From JARFVT01 sp036677425 (lineage in GTDB: Bacteria; Pseudomonadota; Alphaproteobacteria; UBA8366; Aestuariispiraceae), in NCBI GenBank assembly GCA_036677425.1, contig JARFVT010000013.1:1302001-1366000 (forward strand): a DNA stretch of 64,000 nt, read 5' to 3'. Under the pieces are notes generated by a model. That model was not told the DNA's origin, ran no database searches, and was given only the letters and a program-made list of their open reading frames with translations. The position numbers and the translations under genes are program-made. Positions within the stretch are counted from its first letter, which is position 1. Every line of letters starts with the position of its first letter. This document shows, one piece after another, positions 56,075 through 64,000 of the stretch.

Positions 56075-56716
56075 TTCATTGTTTTCTTATGAGCATCCAT
56101 TGGGTCTGACTTATACATACGCAGTAATCCTTCTTGATAATAAGGTTAATATCGTATGTTGCAGTGACCAGTTGAATCCATCAGAACTGAAGATAGACTG
56201 CAGTAAAAATGATATTGCTGATATATATCAGTGGCAAAAGTTTTTTGAACTATCGACACAGATATTAAAGAAAACTTTAGCTGAAAAAAAAGTTAAATTA
56301 CTGTCTTTAGGTAAAATACTGTCTTTAATATTGCCTGCTATTTTAGGATTGGCTACTATTTTAGGAATTGCATTAGATATTTTTTCTTATATAGATGCAG
56401 ACGAAAAAGATTTAAAAAACCACGCAAATTTTATCACAATCGGTCAACAGATATCTGCTAATGGAAAAGCTAGTAAAAATCAATATTTAGAGGTTATGCA
56501 GGCAATCGAAAAGAAACAAACCTTAATAACAGCCCTAAGGTCTGTATCCATTGCTAAAAAAAAGGCATTTATAATTCGAATGACTATATTCTTGTCATTG
56601 GGCAGGAAGTGGAGATAATAAAGAGTGATGGGAAATGGGTATATATTAAGTTATATTACCTTGATATTTCAGTAACTTATGCTGGCTGGATATTAAAAAA
56701 ATATTTATCTATATGA
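56046..56716 (+). pseudogene. Membrane protein with C-terminal SH3-like domain, broken by a frameshift
   Basis: The open frame starts inside the IS6 remnant, so the 5' end is probably lost. It codes a soluble stretch, one membrane helix (ILSLILPAILGLATILGIAL), then a helical segment up to SIAKKK. At an A8 run (56556-56563) the frame goes wrong; with one more A it continues GIYNSNDYILVIGQEVEIIK and ends YAGWILKKYLSI-stop at 56716, which looks like a bacterial SH3 domain (GQEVEIIKSDGKWVYI, GW). Function is unknown; the layout recalls cell-wall-binding sensors. Confidence 0.6.
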
Positions 56717-56827
56717 TGTATCAATTTTTTTAAGGCAGTTTGTGAAACTACTTTTATATGGTTTTCATATTCTATTGGTAATTGGTATTTATTTGTAGAA
56801 TATATTCTGGTTTGGTTATAAAATATC

Positions 56828-56922
56828 TCGTAAATCCAAATATGCAGAATGTTGACATTAACACCTAAACTATCGGCAGTGTGAAAAACGGTACGATCCG
56901 TTTGAAGAGCCAATTTAACGGC
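56828..56922 (-). pseudogene. IS3 orfA (helix-turn-helix) remnant
   Basis: Minus-strand AVKLALQTDRTVFHTADSLG followed by VNVNILHIWI matches the HTH of IS3-type OrfA proteins (AVKLAL…DLGV…LHxWI). A stop lies just upstream and the coiled-coil tail is absent. The rest of the 56923-57287 stretch holds nothing I can assign. Confidence 0.55.
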
Positions 56923-57287
56923 GTTTCATATAAATTTAGATGTGTGTTTTATAATATTTAATTAGACATGTGGTTTTCCTCCTTAAGACTAAGATTTATT
57001 TTAACTTATTTGCCCTTTTCTTGTAATCAATAATTGATACACCATTACCGCCGTTGTCAGGGGAAGCTTACTTTAACGATATTACGCTATAATGAGATAT
57101 AAATCACCAAAATTTTGGGTGTGCATTCTAAACCATATTAAATTTATGTAAGGAATGGGAGGATATATTATAGACCGAGAAGGGCTAGAATTTGATACTT
57201 GCATATAAAACAATATCTTAGTACAATATTGTTAAATTTTAAAAACTTGAAAAAATAAATTTGCCAATAAAATTAATATATTAAAAG
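56923..57287. other. Gene-free gap between IS remnants and tRNA-Arg(ACG)
   Basis: 365 AT-rich bases. I find no supported coding sequence, hairpin terminator or RNA gene. It lies between decayed transposase pieces and the 3' end of a tRNA, so it is likely residue of past insertions. Confidence 0.5.
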
Positions 57288-57364
57288 TGGTGCGCCCAGG
57301 AAGATTCGAACTCCCGACCCCTTGATTCGTAGTCAAGTACTCTATCCAGCTGAGCTATGGGCGC
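57288..57364 (-). tRNA. tRNA-Arg (anticodon ACG)
   Basis: 77 nt including encoded CCA. Acceptor GCGCCCA pairs with TGGGCGC; D arm AGCTCAGCTGGATAGAG; anticodon stem CTTGA / TCAAG with loop CTACGAA (ACG); T arm GGGAGTTCGAATCTTCC. ACG is normally edited to ICG by TadA and reads CGU, CGC and CGA. The IS remnants lie beyond its 3' end. Confidence 0.97.
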
Positions 57365-57787
57365 ATTATAACATAATCTGCATTGGGATTTACGACATAG
57401 AATAGGCCTTTGCAAGCATCTTTTGATATTTTTTAATACTACAAACCAAAAAACTATAATAGAACTTATTAACATATTGATATTAGATACAATTGTTATC
57501 AATATTTGACAAAAAAATTATGGTAAAGTTATAAGTTATAACTGTTAATTTTAAATATTTAATAAAGAAAATATATGTTTAATATCTTTTATAATAAAGC
57601 TGCTTGAAGAATTTGTTAGTGTAAAGTATTATATTTATATTTTGTAATTGAAAATCTTTCTATAAATGGATTATTATTGTTAAATAGTTTGTATTTCTTA
57701 GCTTAAACATAGTTAATAAAGCCTTCTTTAAAACAGTTTTAGAATAATTTTTAAAATAAATTAACTAACAAAGGGCAGTTTTGCGGC
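57365..57787. other. Gene-free AT-rich gap
   Basis: 423 bases between the tRNA and the lipoprotein gene. I see no credible ORF or RNA gene. It must hold the promoters of both the leftward tRNA and the rightward lipoprotein; TATAAT-like matches are too frequent in such AT-rich DNA to name one. Confidence 0.5.
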
Positions 57788-58921
57788 ATGATATTTTCAC
57801 AAAAATTTGCTATTACATTTGGTGTAAGTCTATTTCTTTTAACAGGTTGCAGCGGCGGCAGCGATTTATGGTCGTCATTAGATGCAACATCAATCAGTAA
57901 AAATCAAACAGCAACCATTGATGCATCTGCATCAAACATCAATATTACACAAGATAATAATATAGTAGCAGGTGCTGATGTCCCTGTTAATAGTGCCTTA
58001 ACACAAGGTACAACATTCATTGGCAATAAAGTTGCGGAAATGGCTCGCGATCTTGGCAAGCTAAAAAGCGAATTAAATAATATCGAAACAAGCGTAGCAA
58101 ATACCAGCAGTATAACAGAAAATAATTCCAATAATTATCATGCCCTTGTAGGCGCTATTACGGCGCATTTACAACGCGGCACAACACCAGGCAACCCCGT
58201 TTTGGTTAGTCAATGGAATATGGCACAGGCAAAGTTAGAACAAGTTGCCAAGGTTGGAACTTCCATGATAAAACTTAGCAATGACGCTAGTAATAAAGCT
58301 GCATTTGGTCAATATTTGCTTAATGCAGTTCAAGCCACATACGGGCTTAGTGGTGCGGTTGATGCAGATCATATACAGCTACAAAAACTTGAAGATAGTA
58401 CCCATCAAACTTTGGTTCGTATCGACAGGGTAATGACTAATTTAAGCCATGACCTTAATCGTCAAAATGTTTATATCAATAATGAACGCCAAAATATGAC
58501 AACATTATCACTAGCCATCAAAAATGGCGAACTTTATGGATCTAGCTTGGCAACGCGCACTTTCACACAAACAGAGAATATCGCTCGTGCCGAATCATTA
58601 TCAAATATGCCACAAGATGGTGAAAGTCCTTTGATTATAATTCGTTTTGATAGATCAAATGTGGAATATCAACAGGCATTATATAATGCAGTTAGCCAAG
58701 CATTATCACGCAAAGCTACGGCAACATTCAATCTAGTTGCAGTCCATCCAAAGCAAGGAACTGCGGCACAAATGGCATTGAATGGTGCAGCAGCACGCAG
58801 AAATGCTCAAGATGTATTGCGCACTATGACCGATATGGGAGTTAGTAGCAGCCGTATCCAAATGTTGACCGCAAGCGATCCAACCATAAAAATTAATGAA
58901 ATACGACTCTTTGTTCATTAA
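57788..58921 (+). CDS. OmpA-like lipoprotein
   Basis: 377 residues. Signal peptide with lipobox LTGC (Cys about 21), a Gly/Ser-rich stretch, a helical middle with possible coiled coils (MARDLGKLKSELNNIETSV; KLEDSTHQTLVRIDRVMTN) and a C-terminal OmpA-like domain (SPLIIIRFDRSNVEYQQALY, RRNAQDVLRTMTDMGVSSSR). Outer-membrane anchored, probably touching peptidoglycan. Similar lipoproteins are common in alphaproteobacteria without an assigned role. Alone, with its own terminator. Confidence 0.88.
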   Translation: MIFSQKFAITFGVSLFLLTGCSGGSDLWSSLDATSISKNQTATIDASASNINITQDNNIVAGADVPVNSALTQGTTFIGNKVAEMARDLGKLKSELNNIETSVANTSSITENNSNNYHALVGAITAHLQRGTTPGNPVLVSQWNMAQAKLEQVAKVGTSMIKLSNDASNKAAFGQYLLNAVQATYGLSGAVDADHIQLQKLEDSTHQTLVRIDRVMTNLSHDLNRQNVYINNERQNMTTLSLAIKNGELYGSSLATRTFTQTENIARAESLSNMPQDGESPLIIIRFDRSNVEYQQALYNAVSQALSRKATATFNLVAVHPKQGTAAQMALNGAAARRNAQDVLRTMTDMGVSSSRIQMLTASDPTIKINEIRLFVH

Positions 58922-58941
58922 TACATAGATTATAAATTAAT

Positions 58942-58975
58942 AAAACCGGTACTGATAATTTGGTGCCGGTTTTTA
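58942..58975 (+). terminator. Rho-independent terminator after the lipoprotein gene
   Basis: AAAACCGGTAC / GTGCCGGTTTT, an 11-bp stem with one G-T pair and a 10-base loop, ending in TTTTTATTTT. Lies 21 bases after the lipoprotein stop. Confidence 0.85.
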
Positions 58976-59053
58976 TTTTACAAATTAAAGCAAGATTATA
59001 TATTATTTTAGATCATATATAATTGTACGCAGATAAATAAAGAAGATAATATT

Positions 59054-59533
59054 GTGAATAAATCAGCCCAAATGGATTTCCCTGTATCATGGGATGAATT
59101 GCATCGTAACGCCCGCGCATTGGCATGGCGATTAACTGCTATTGGTCCTTTTAAAGGTATAATTGCCATTACCCGTGGTGGGCTTGTACCAGCAGCAATA
59201 ATTTCTCGTGAATTAGAAATACGTCTTGTTGATACGGTTTGCGTTGCATCATATGAGAATAAAAACCTTGGTAAACCATCAGTATTAAAGCCAGCAATAT
59301 CAACAACCGATGGTGATGGTTGGTTGATAATTGATGATCTTGTCGATACGGGAATCACGGCAAAAACCGTCCGTGATATGTTACCAAAGGCACATTTTGC
59401 AACCATATATGCCAAACCAGCTGGTCGTGATTTGGTCGATACATTCATTACCGAAGTATCACAAGACACTTGGATATTATTCCCTTGGGATATGGAAACT
59501 GCATATTCTGCACCTGTAGTTAATAGAAAATAA
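59054..59533 (+). CDS. gpt: Xanthine/guanine phosphoribosyltransferase
   Basis: Purine salvage enzyme joining PRPP to xanthine or guanine. 159 residues from a GTG start. PRPP loop WLIIDDLVDTGITAKTVR; substrate region FKGIIAITRGGLVPAAIISRELE; C-terminal WILFPWDME typical of Gpt. AGAAGA precedes the start. A longer reading frame on the opposite strand has no homology and is not a gene. Confidence 0.95.
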   Translation: MNKSAQMDFPVSWDELHRNARALAWRLTAIGPFKGIIAITRGGLVPAAIISRELEIRLVDTVCVASYENKNLGKPSVLKPAISTTDGDGWLIIDDLVDTGITAKTVRDMLPKAHFATIYAKPAGRDLVDTFITEVSQDTWILFPWDMETAYSAPVVNRK

Positions 59534-59577
59534 TTTTTTATATTTTGCATTCATATTTGCCGCTATCACTTGTAAAT

Positions 59578-60761
59578 TTAATTAATATTACTATTTTGCA
59601 TAGTTACAATGAATGCAACAATGGCAACAAATATTGCAACCACAAAATATGCGGCAATAATTCCAAATATGGGCTGAACCCAACAGATTAATAATGTTAA
59701 AATTATTGCAAAAAATAACCCTAAAATATTTGCCATCGAATATACGCTATCGGCATCTTCTTCCACTATTCTTTCAATCATCGATACCCTCGCAGCAATT
59801 CGCGATATACCAAAAGTAAAAGTTGCAAAGAAAAACATCAAACTCATGAAATAAATCTCATATATCGGCTGTAGAAAAATGAATATTGAAGTTAACCCAA
59901 GGCTCAATATTACTATTGCCTTTATATTTTTACTTGATAAAAACCTGATAAAAAACATCGAGCCAAACATAAATCCTAGGCTCGCTATCGCATCAACAAT
60001 ACCTAATATTGCAAAATTTTCTCCGACCACGGCAATGACAAAAAATATTGTTAAACTATTCATCACATTTGGAACTGCCCTTACTAAGGAAAAGTTTAAT
60101 ATATCAATGAAATTATATCGTAAAGCTTTCACATAAAGCTTGGTGCTACTAATAGTTATTTTCTTTCCCTGCTAAATTTTCCATTAATAAAATAAAATAA
60201 AATTGCGGAGGCAAAAAATGACAAGCCATTAATCAAAAAAATTATTTCAACACCCAATAAATGCCCGATAAATGAACCGATAGTTACTGAAATAAGCATT
60301 GCTATTTGTGTTGAAATTTCAAGTTTAGAGCTAAATATATCTGTAATTAGCTGATCTAGCTTAATGATTTTTTGAAAAAAACTATTAGATGCAGGTTTAT
60401 ATAAACCATCCATCAATGATGATATGGCCGTTACAATTAACGTCGTTTCAATGACGAATTTTTGCAATAAAACAGCAATGAATATGCACAGAACAAAAAC
60501 ACCACGGGCTATATCAGAATATTGACAAATAATCTTCACACCAAATCGACGTAAAATTCCCAAGCTAAAATATGAAGCAAATAATTGCGGAATTGCATAT
60601 GATAAAAAGACACTAGCGATTGCAAATATGGAATTTACTTCATTAAATGCAATATATGCTGCGCCCAAAATTTGTATTCCATTTCCTAAATAGGTTATAA
60701 AATTAGCGATCAAAAAGAGCGTAATATTTTTATTAGACTTATTTTTATTTGTTTGGATCAT
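59578..60761 (-). pseudogene. MFS transporter split by a frameshift
   Basis: The first half (60761 to 60156, seven or so helices: FLIANFITYLGNGIQILGAA, GLYKPASNSFFQKIIKLDQL) ends KFSRERK-stop. The second (from 60132; FIDILNFSLVRAVPNVMNSL, five helices) is in another frame. Read with one more A at the A4 run (60159-60162), the protein runs on as SRERKITISSTKLYVKALRY, a normal loop between halves of an MFS protein of about 390 residues. The start ATG overlaps the esterase stop (ATGA). Substrate unknown. Confidence 0.82.
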
Positions 60762-61663
60762 GATAAATACTGCCAAAATTTTCTAAAAGCATTTGCCGCA
60801 GTAGGTGATATATTTTTTGCCCTGATACAGCCATGAACAAGCCCATCAAAACATATATGTTCGACATTATTGCCACCATTTTTCAATTTTTCTTCTAATA
60901 AATATGAATCTTCCTTTAATGAATCTTCACCAGCAGAAATAAGTAATGTTTCCGGAAATATATCAAAGCATTCTTCATGTAATATTGGCGATATTCTAAT
61001 ATCATCGGGCGATGTTTTGCCTGCTGTATAGCATTTAACAAAATATTCCATCTCATCACCACTTAAACGCGGTGCGTCTTCGCCACCAGATGACCAGCGG
61101 GCAAAATTTAAAACAGGGCTGAATAGGCTTAGTTTTTCAATTTCCTGCAAATTGCTTTTGATTGATAAAATTGCGATATTTACCGCTAAATTTCCACCTG
61201 AACTATCACCTGCCACCATAATGCTATCATATTTTGTATTTTTTGCTGCGATTTGATATATTTCTGCACAAAAATCGAGGGCTATAGGGAATGGGCATTC
61301 GGGCGATAATGGATAATTAATAAGCCAAATATCATGGCCTGTTTTTTGACAAAATTCTGCTGCGATATCCTGATGGCTGTCGTAACCGCCTAATACGAAA
61401 CCGCCGCCATGAAAATATAATATTAATTTTGAAACTGGTCGTTTGCTCAATATATTTTCGTAATGCCGGTAACCCCATTTATTTTCAATGAAAATATCGG
61501 TATATTTTACATCTGGTGATATATTTATGGGAAATATTTTTGCATAATTTGCAAATAAAAGCCGTTGAAAATCTAACGGACATGAATGATAACCAAACGG
61601 CATTATAACATCGCCATGCTTTAAATATGTCGCAATTCCATCTGCATATTTCATTTTATTCAT
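60758..61663 (-). CDS. Alpha/beta hydrolase, HSL-type esterase
   Basis: 301 residues. Oxyanion motif LILYFHGGGFVLGGYDSH, nucleophile GDSSGGNLAV, Asp in ISAGEDSL and His in LVHGCI: a complete hormone-sensitive-lipase-type triad. Soluble; splits small esters. Coupled by overlap with the downstream MFS gene, so the pair may process and move one ester-bearing compound. Confidence 0.9.
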   Translation of the reverse strand: MNKMKYADGIATYLKHGDVIMPFGYHSCPLDFQRLLFANYAKIFPINISPDVKYTDIFIENKWGYRHYENILSKRPVSKLILYFHGGGFVLGGYDSHQDIAAEFCQKTGHDIWLINYPLSPECPFPIALDFCAEIYQIAAKNTKYDSIMVAGDSSGGNLAVNIAILSIKSNLQEIEKLSLFSPVLNFARWSSGGEDAPRLSGDEMEYFVKCYTAGKTSPDDIRISPILHEECFDIFPETLLISAGEDSLKEDSYLLEEKLKNGGNNVEHICFDGLVHGCIRAKNISPTAANAFRKFWQYLS

Positions 61664-61768
61664 CCTATAAAATTTAAGTTTTTATAGGATATAGCCAATA
61701 TAATATTGAAACGACCCGTTTCTTGCTATTATATTTATATTATTATAATTAATATTAGGAGAAACATT

Positions 61769-62662
61769 ATGTGGTCTGGTGTAATACCTGCTGTAACAAC
61801 AAAATTCGATCAAAATGACAAGCTTGACCATGTGGAAATGCAACGTTGTTTCGATTATTTAATGAATGCTGGTTGCGATGGTTTAATAGTTTGTGGTTCG
61901 CTTGGAGAAGGCTCTATGTTAGATGGCGATGAAAAAATTGCTGTTCTAAAAACCGCCATTAGATCGGCTGCTGGCAAGCCAGTCTTAATGACTGTTAACG
62001 AAGCATCAACCAAATCTGCTTGTGAAAATGCTGCTCGCGCTGCAAAGGCTGGTGCCGATGGCTTGATGATTGTGCCTAGCCCGATTTACCATACTAACCA
62101 TGATGAAACTGTCGCCACATTAAATGCTGTGGCAAATGCTGGCGGTTTACCAGTTATGATATATTCCAATAAAATGGCCTATCGTGTCGATGTTACACCA
62201 GAAATAATGTTGGAATTAGCCGATAACGAGCATTTCGTCGCTATCAAAGAAAGTTCCGACGATATTAGACGAACAACTGAAATAATAAACAAACTTGGCG
62301 ATCGCTATGAGATATTAACCGGTGTTGATAATTTGGCTTTTGAGGCATTAAATGTTGGTGCAACGGGCTGGGTTGCAGGGCTGGTTGTTGCATTTCCAAA
62401 AGAAACGGTGGCGATTTATAAATTAATTCAACAGGGCCGTAATCAAGAAGCATTGGTAATATATCGTTGGTTTAGGCCGCTGCTTGATTTAGATGTTTCA
62501 ACATATTTAGTACAGAATATTAAATTAGCTGAAATGATAGAAATTGGCTCAAATGATATCACTCGCGCCCCACGTCAGCCATTAACAGGCAAAAGACGCG
62601 CCGATGTTGAAAAAACAATCCGTGATGCAATTGCTATAAGACCAGAATTACCAAAATTATAA
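61769..62662 (+). CDS. DapA/DHDPS-family lyase or deaminase
   Basis: 297 residues, TIM-barrel Schiff-base enzyme. MWSGVIPAVTTKFDQNDKLD start, VCGSLGEGSMLDGDEKI, the Tyr in MIYSNKMAYRVDVTPE and the Schiff-base Lys in FVAIKESSDDIRRT. The MWSGV start and WVAGLVVAFPKETVAIY resemble the family's hydroxyproline-pathway members (pyrroline-4-hydroxy-2-carboxylate deaminase) more than true DapA, which is my inference; no hydroxyproline genes are beside it. Start at ATG 61769 with AGGAGA. Confidence 0.8.
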   Translation: MWSGVIPAVTTKFDQNDKLDHVEMQRCFDYLMNAGCDGLIVCGSLGEGSMLDGDEKIAVLKTAIRSAAGKPVLMTVNEASTKSACENAARAAKAGADGLMIVPSPIYHTNHDETVATLNAVANAGGLPVMIYSNKMAYRVDVTPEIMLELADNEHFVAIKESSDDIRRTTEIINKLGDRYEILTGVDNLAFEALNVGATGWVAGLVVAFPKETVAIYKLIQQGRNQEALVIYRWFRPLLDLDVSTYLVQNIKLAEMIEIGSNDITRAPRQPLTGKRRADVEKTIRDAIAIRPELPKL

Positions 62663-62680
62663 ATATATCACTGTTTATAT

Positions 62681-62709
62681 TTGCACATGGATTTTATAAT
62701 CGTTATAAA
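62681..62709 (+). promoter_or_regulatory. Candidate promoter of tRNA-Arg(CCG)
   Basis: TTGCAC (62681-62686), a 17-base spacer and TATAAA (62704-62709), with the tRNA starting 15 bases downstream. Confidence 0.5.
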
Positions 62710-62723
62710 GATTTAATTGCTCT

Positions 62724-62800
<77 letters not shown>

Positions 62801-62912
62801 ATTCTTTCTTATGAAATCAACGGATTAATAAAACAACAATTCATCATTCATTGTAACAGCCCGCATAATACACGCAGAATAGATAAATTTGGATTAAAAT
62901 CATTGGCGGCAA

Positions 62913-63843
62913 ATGATAATAGGTAAGTCATTATCCAATATAAATCCTGTTATTTTTCCAACAAAAATAGACCGCCGAATTAATCGCGTTTTAACTGCTG
63001 CGAATGATCTTAGAGATGGTGCAAGTGGTGAGGTTGGTTTTATCCATGCCACTTTATGTCAAACATTCTTTCCATGTGGCAAACCGCAAATAGGCTTGCG
63101 AAAATGGGAGAGCATTAATGGTCATTCAGCAATGCGAATTGAGGCAGGAACAGCATTTGATTCCAATAGTGGTAAATGGATAGATTTGCCTTTACCAAGT
63201 GGAATTAAGGCACGTTTGGCGTTAATTTATCTTAGCACATTGGCAGTTAAAAACAAATTGCCTATTGTGCCATTGGATAGATCAATGACCGCGTTTTTTA
63301 AAAAATATAACTGGTCGTCAGGTTAATTCTCGCGATATTTATATTTTCAAACAACAAATGGCGGCTTTAGGCGTGGCAACGGTTCGACTTGCCAGTAAAT
63401 ATAAGCAAAGCAATTCACATTTTGTCTCTGTTTTTGATTTGATATGGATGCAGCAAGGCACGAAGCGTTCGCTATGGCCAAGTGAATTAGAGCTTTCTTC
63501 AGGCTATTGGCAAGGGTTAAAGCTAAAGGCTGTTCCCATCGATATGAAAGCATTAAAAGCCATAAGTCATTCGGCACTGGCGATTGATATTTATCTTTGG
63601 TTGACGCATCGACTTAGGCGCATAGATCAACACTATACAAAATACTGGAAATTTTTATGGCAACAATTATGTCAAGGATATAGAAGAATAAGTTATTTTC
63701 GTGTTAAAATCGAAAAGGTTTTATTCCAAGTAAACGCATTTTATCCACAGGCAAATATTGAAGAATATATAAACCAAGATGGAGTTTCAGTAGGGCTTAA
63801 GCTTTTCAATAGCCCACCACCAATTGCACCATTGGCGGGATGA
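62913..63843 (+). pseudogene. repA: Plasmid replication initiator RepA (RPA/RepA_C family), frameshifted
   Basis: The first part (62913-63326) reads RINRVLTAANDLRDGASGEV, FFPCGKPQIGLRKWESINGH and LPSGIKARLALIYLSTLAV, the start of the RepA family found on alphaproteobacterial plasmids. The second, from about 63301 in the +1 frame, reads NSRDIYIFKQQMAALGVATV, SVFDLIWMQQG, LAIDIYLWLTHRLRRI and ends LKLFNSPPPIAPLAG. They join at T6A6 (63294-63305); one base fewer restores one protein of about 310 residues. RepA binds iterons and opens the origin. Confidence 0.85.
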
Positions 63844-63859
63844 TATGATTATATTTATC

Positions 63860-63934
63860 CACATGCGTTTGGTCGCGGTAATCACATGCATTCGGTCGCG
63901 CAATATGGCCTTAATTCACGTGCGTTTGGTCGCA
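63860..63934 (+). repeat. Three iteron-like direct repeats
   Basis: CACATGCGTTTGGTCGCG (63860-63877), CACATGCATTCGGTCGCG (63883-63900) and CACGTGCGTTTGGTCGCA (63917-63934): 18-mers differing at only one or two bases, spaced 23 and 34 bases. They lie between repA and the next gene, where iterons of a RepA origin or a partition site would be. Confidence 0.8.
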
Positions 63935-63981
63935 CATACCTATTAAAAACCTATATTTATTTAACCTTTAGGAGATTTATC

Positions 63982-64000
63982 ATGGCAATAATCAATTTTA
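63982..64000 (+). CDS. Start of a likely ParA partition ATPase (partial)
   Basis: AGGAG lies seven bases before ATG GCA ATA ATC AAT TTT, coding MAIINF. ParA proteins of repA-parA plasmids commonly begin MAIINxxxQKGG. Only six residues are visible, so the call rests on that and on its place after repA and iterons. Confidence 0.4.

Noticed and set aside
57281..57502. 73-codon frame containing PIAQLDRVLDYESRGREFES
   Set aside because: This is the well-known false translation of a tRNA-Arg gene.
59008..59550. 180-codon frame on the minus strand over gpt
   Set aside because: The plus strand codes a clear phosphoribosyltransferase with its PRPP loop; the minus product has no recognisable features.
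63294..63305. T6A6 in repA as a programmed -1 frameshift site
   Set aside because: The downstream frame is reached by +1 (or -2), not -1, so the classic slippery heptamer model does not fit; a one-base error or mutation is more likely.

Overview
The window looks like a chromosomal segment of an AT-rich alphaproteobacterium. The evidence is gene content and order: an F1 ATPase operon (atpHAGDC) without the Fo genes beside it, priA / transaldolase-like / DUF484 / xerC, ubiG / lysC / ptsP / RodZ-like / ispG / hisS / hemA / prfA / prmC / DUF4167, and ychF-pth-rplY-prs followed by pgeF-midA-lgt. DUF4167, DUF484 and the linkage of UbiK and YbjN proteins are typical of Alphaproteobacteria. I cannot fix the order or family from sequence alone. 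TGA is used as a normal stop (for example hisS and hemA), so the code is standard.

Layout. 1-1.8 kb: a phosphoethanolamine transferase with a downstream lipid kinase-like gene running off the left edge. 1.9-6.8 kb: ATP synthase F1 operon on the minus strand, with a clear terminator. 7-37 kb: dense housekeeping core (replication restart, isoprenoid, haem, ubiquinone, aspartate-family amino acids, PTS-Ntr, translation termination, ribosome maintenance, PRPP, lipoprotein and heptose synthesis). 37-38.8 kb: decay zone with a nonsense-mutated LysR gene, a truncated MFS gene and a 5'-truncated IS3 element whose right end is recognisable. 38.9-55.8 kb: a catabolic island that is visibly less AT-rich than its surroundings, made of two modules. 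The first is one minus-strand operon: aldehyde dehydrogenase, SDR dehydrogenase, permease, binding protein, a permease fused to a SMP-30/strictosidine-synthase-like beta-propeller, a second stand-alone propeller, and a two-domain ABC ATPase. The second (MaoC hydratase, CaiB CoA transferase, acyl-CoA dehydrogenase, MmgE/PrpD protein, CitE lyase, divergent LysR) has the gene set of the itaconate-degradation (Ich/Ict/Ccl) locus of Pseudomonas. 55.8-57 kb: remnants of IS6- and IS3-type transposases around a broken membrane/SH3 gene. 57.3-62.8 kb: two tRNA-Arg genes (ACG and CCG) bracketing an OmpA-like lipoprotein, gpt, an esterase/MFS pair and a DapA-family enzyme. 62.9 kb to the end: a plasmid-type repA (frameshifted), three iteron-like repeats and the first codons of a likely parA.

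How the parts relate. The core genes form ordinary operons with ATGA-type overlaps (hemA/prfA, prfA/prmC, pgeF/midA). The island looks acquired: IS remnants at both edges, different base composition, its own LysR regulators, and a 15-bp sequence repeated just outside each edge. The transport module would import an unidentified small molecule, open a lactone-like ring or act on a related ester with its propeller proteins, and oxidise the product with the SDR and ALDH. The second module would convert itaconate or a related C5 dicarboxylate to acetyl-CoA and pyruvate.

A recurring oddity is that five genes (xerC, the 48.3-kb LysR gene, the SH3 gene, the 59.6-kb MFS gene and repA) are each interrupted by what looks like a one-base error in a homopolymer. 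This may be real decay, transcriptional slippage, or uncorrected sequencing error, and it should be settled before any of them is called a pseudogene.
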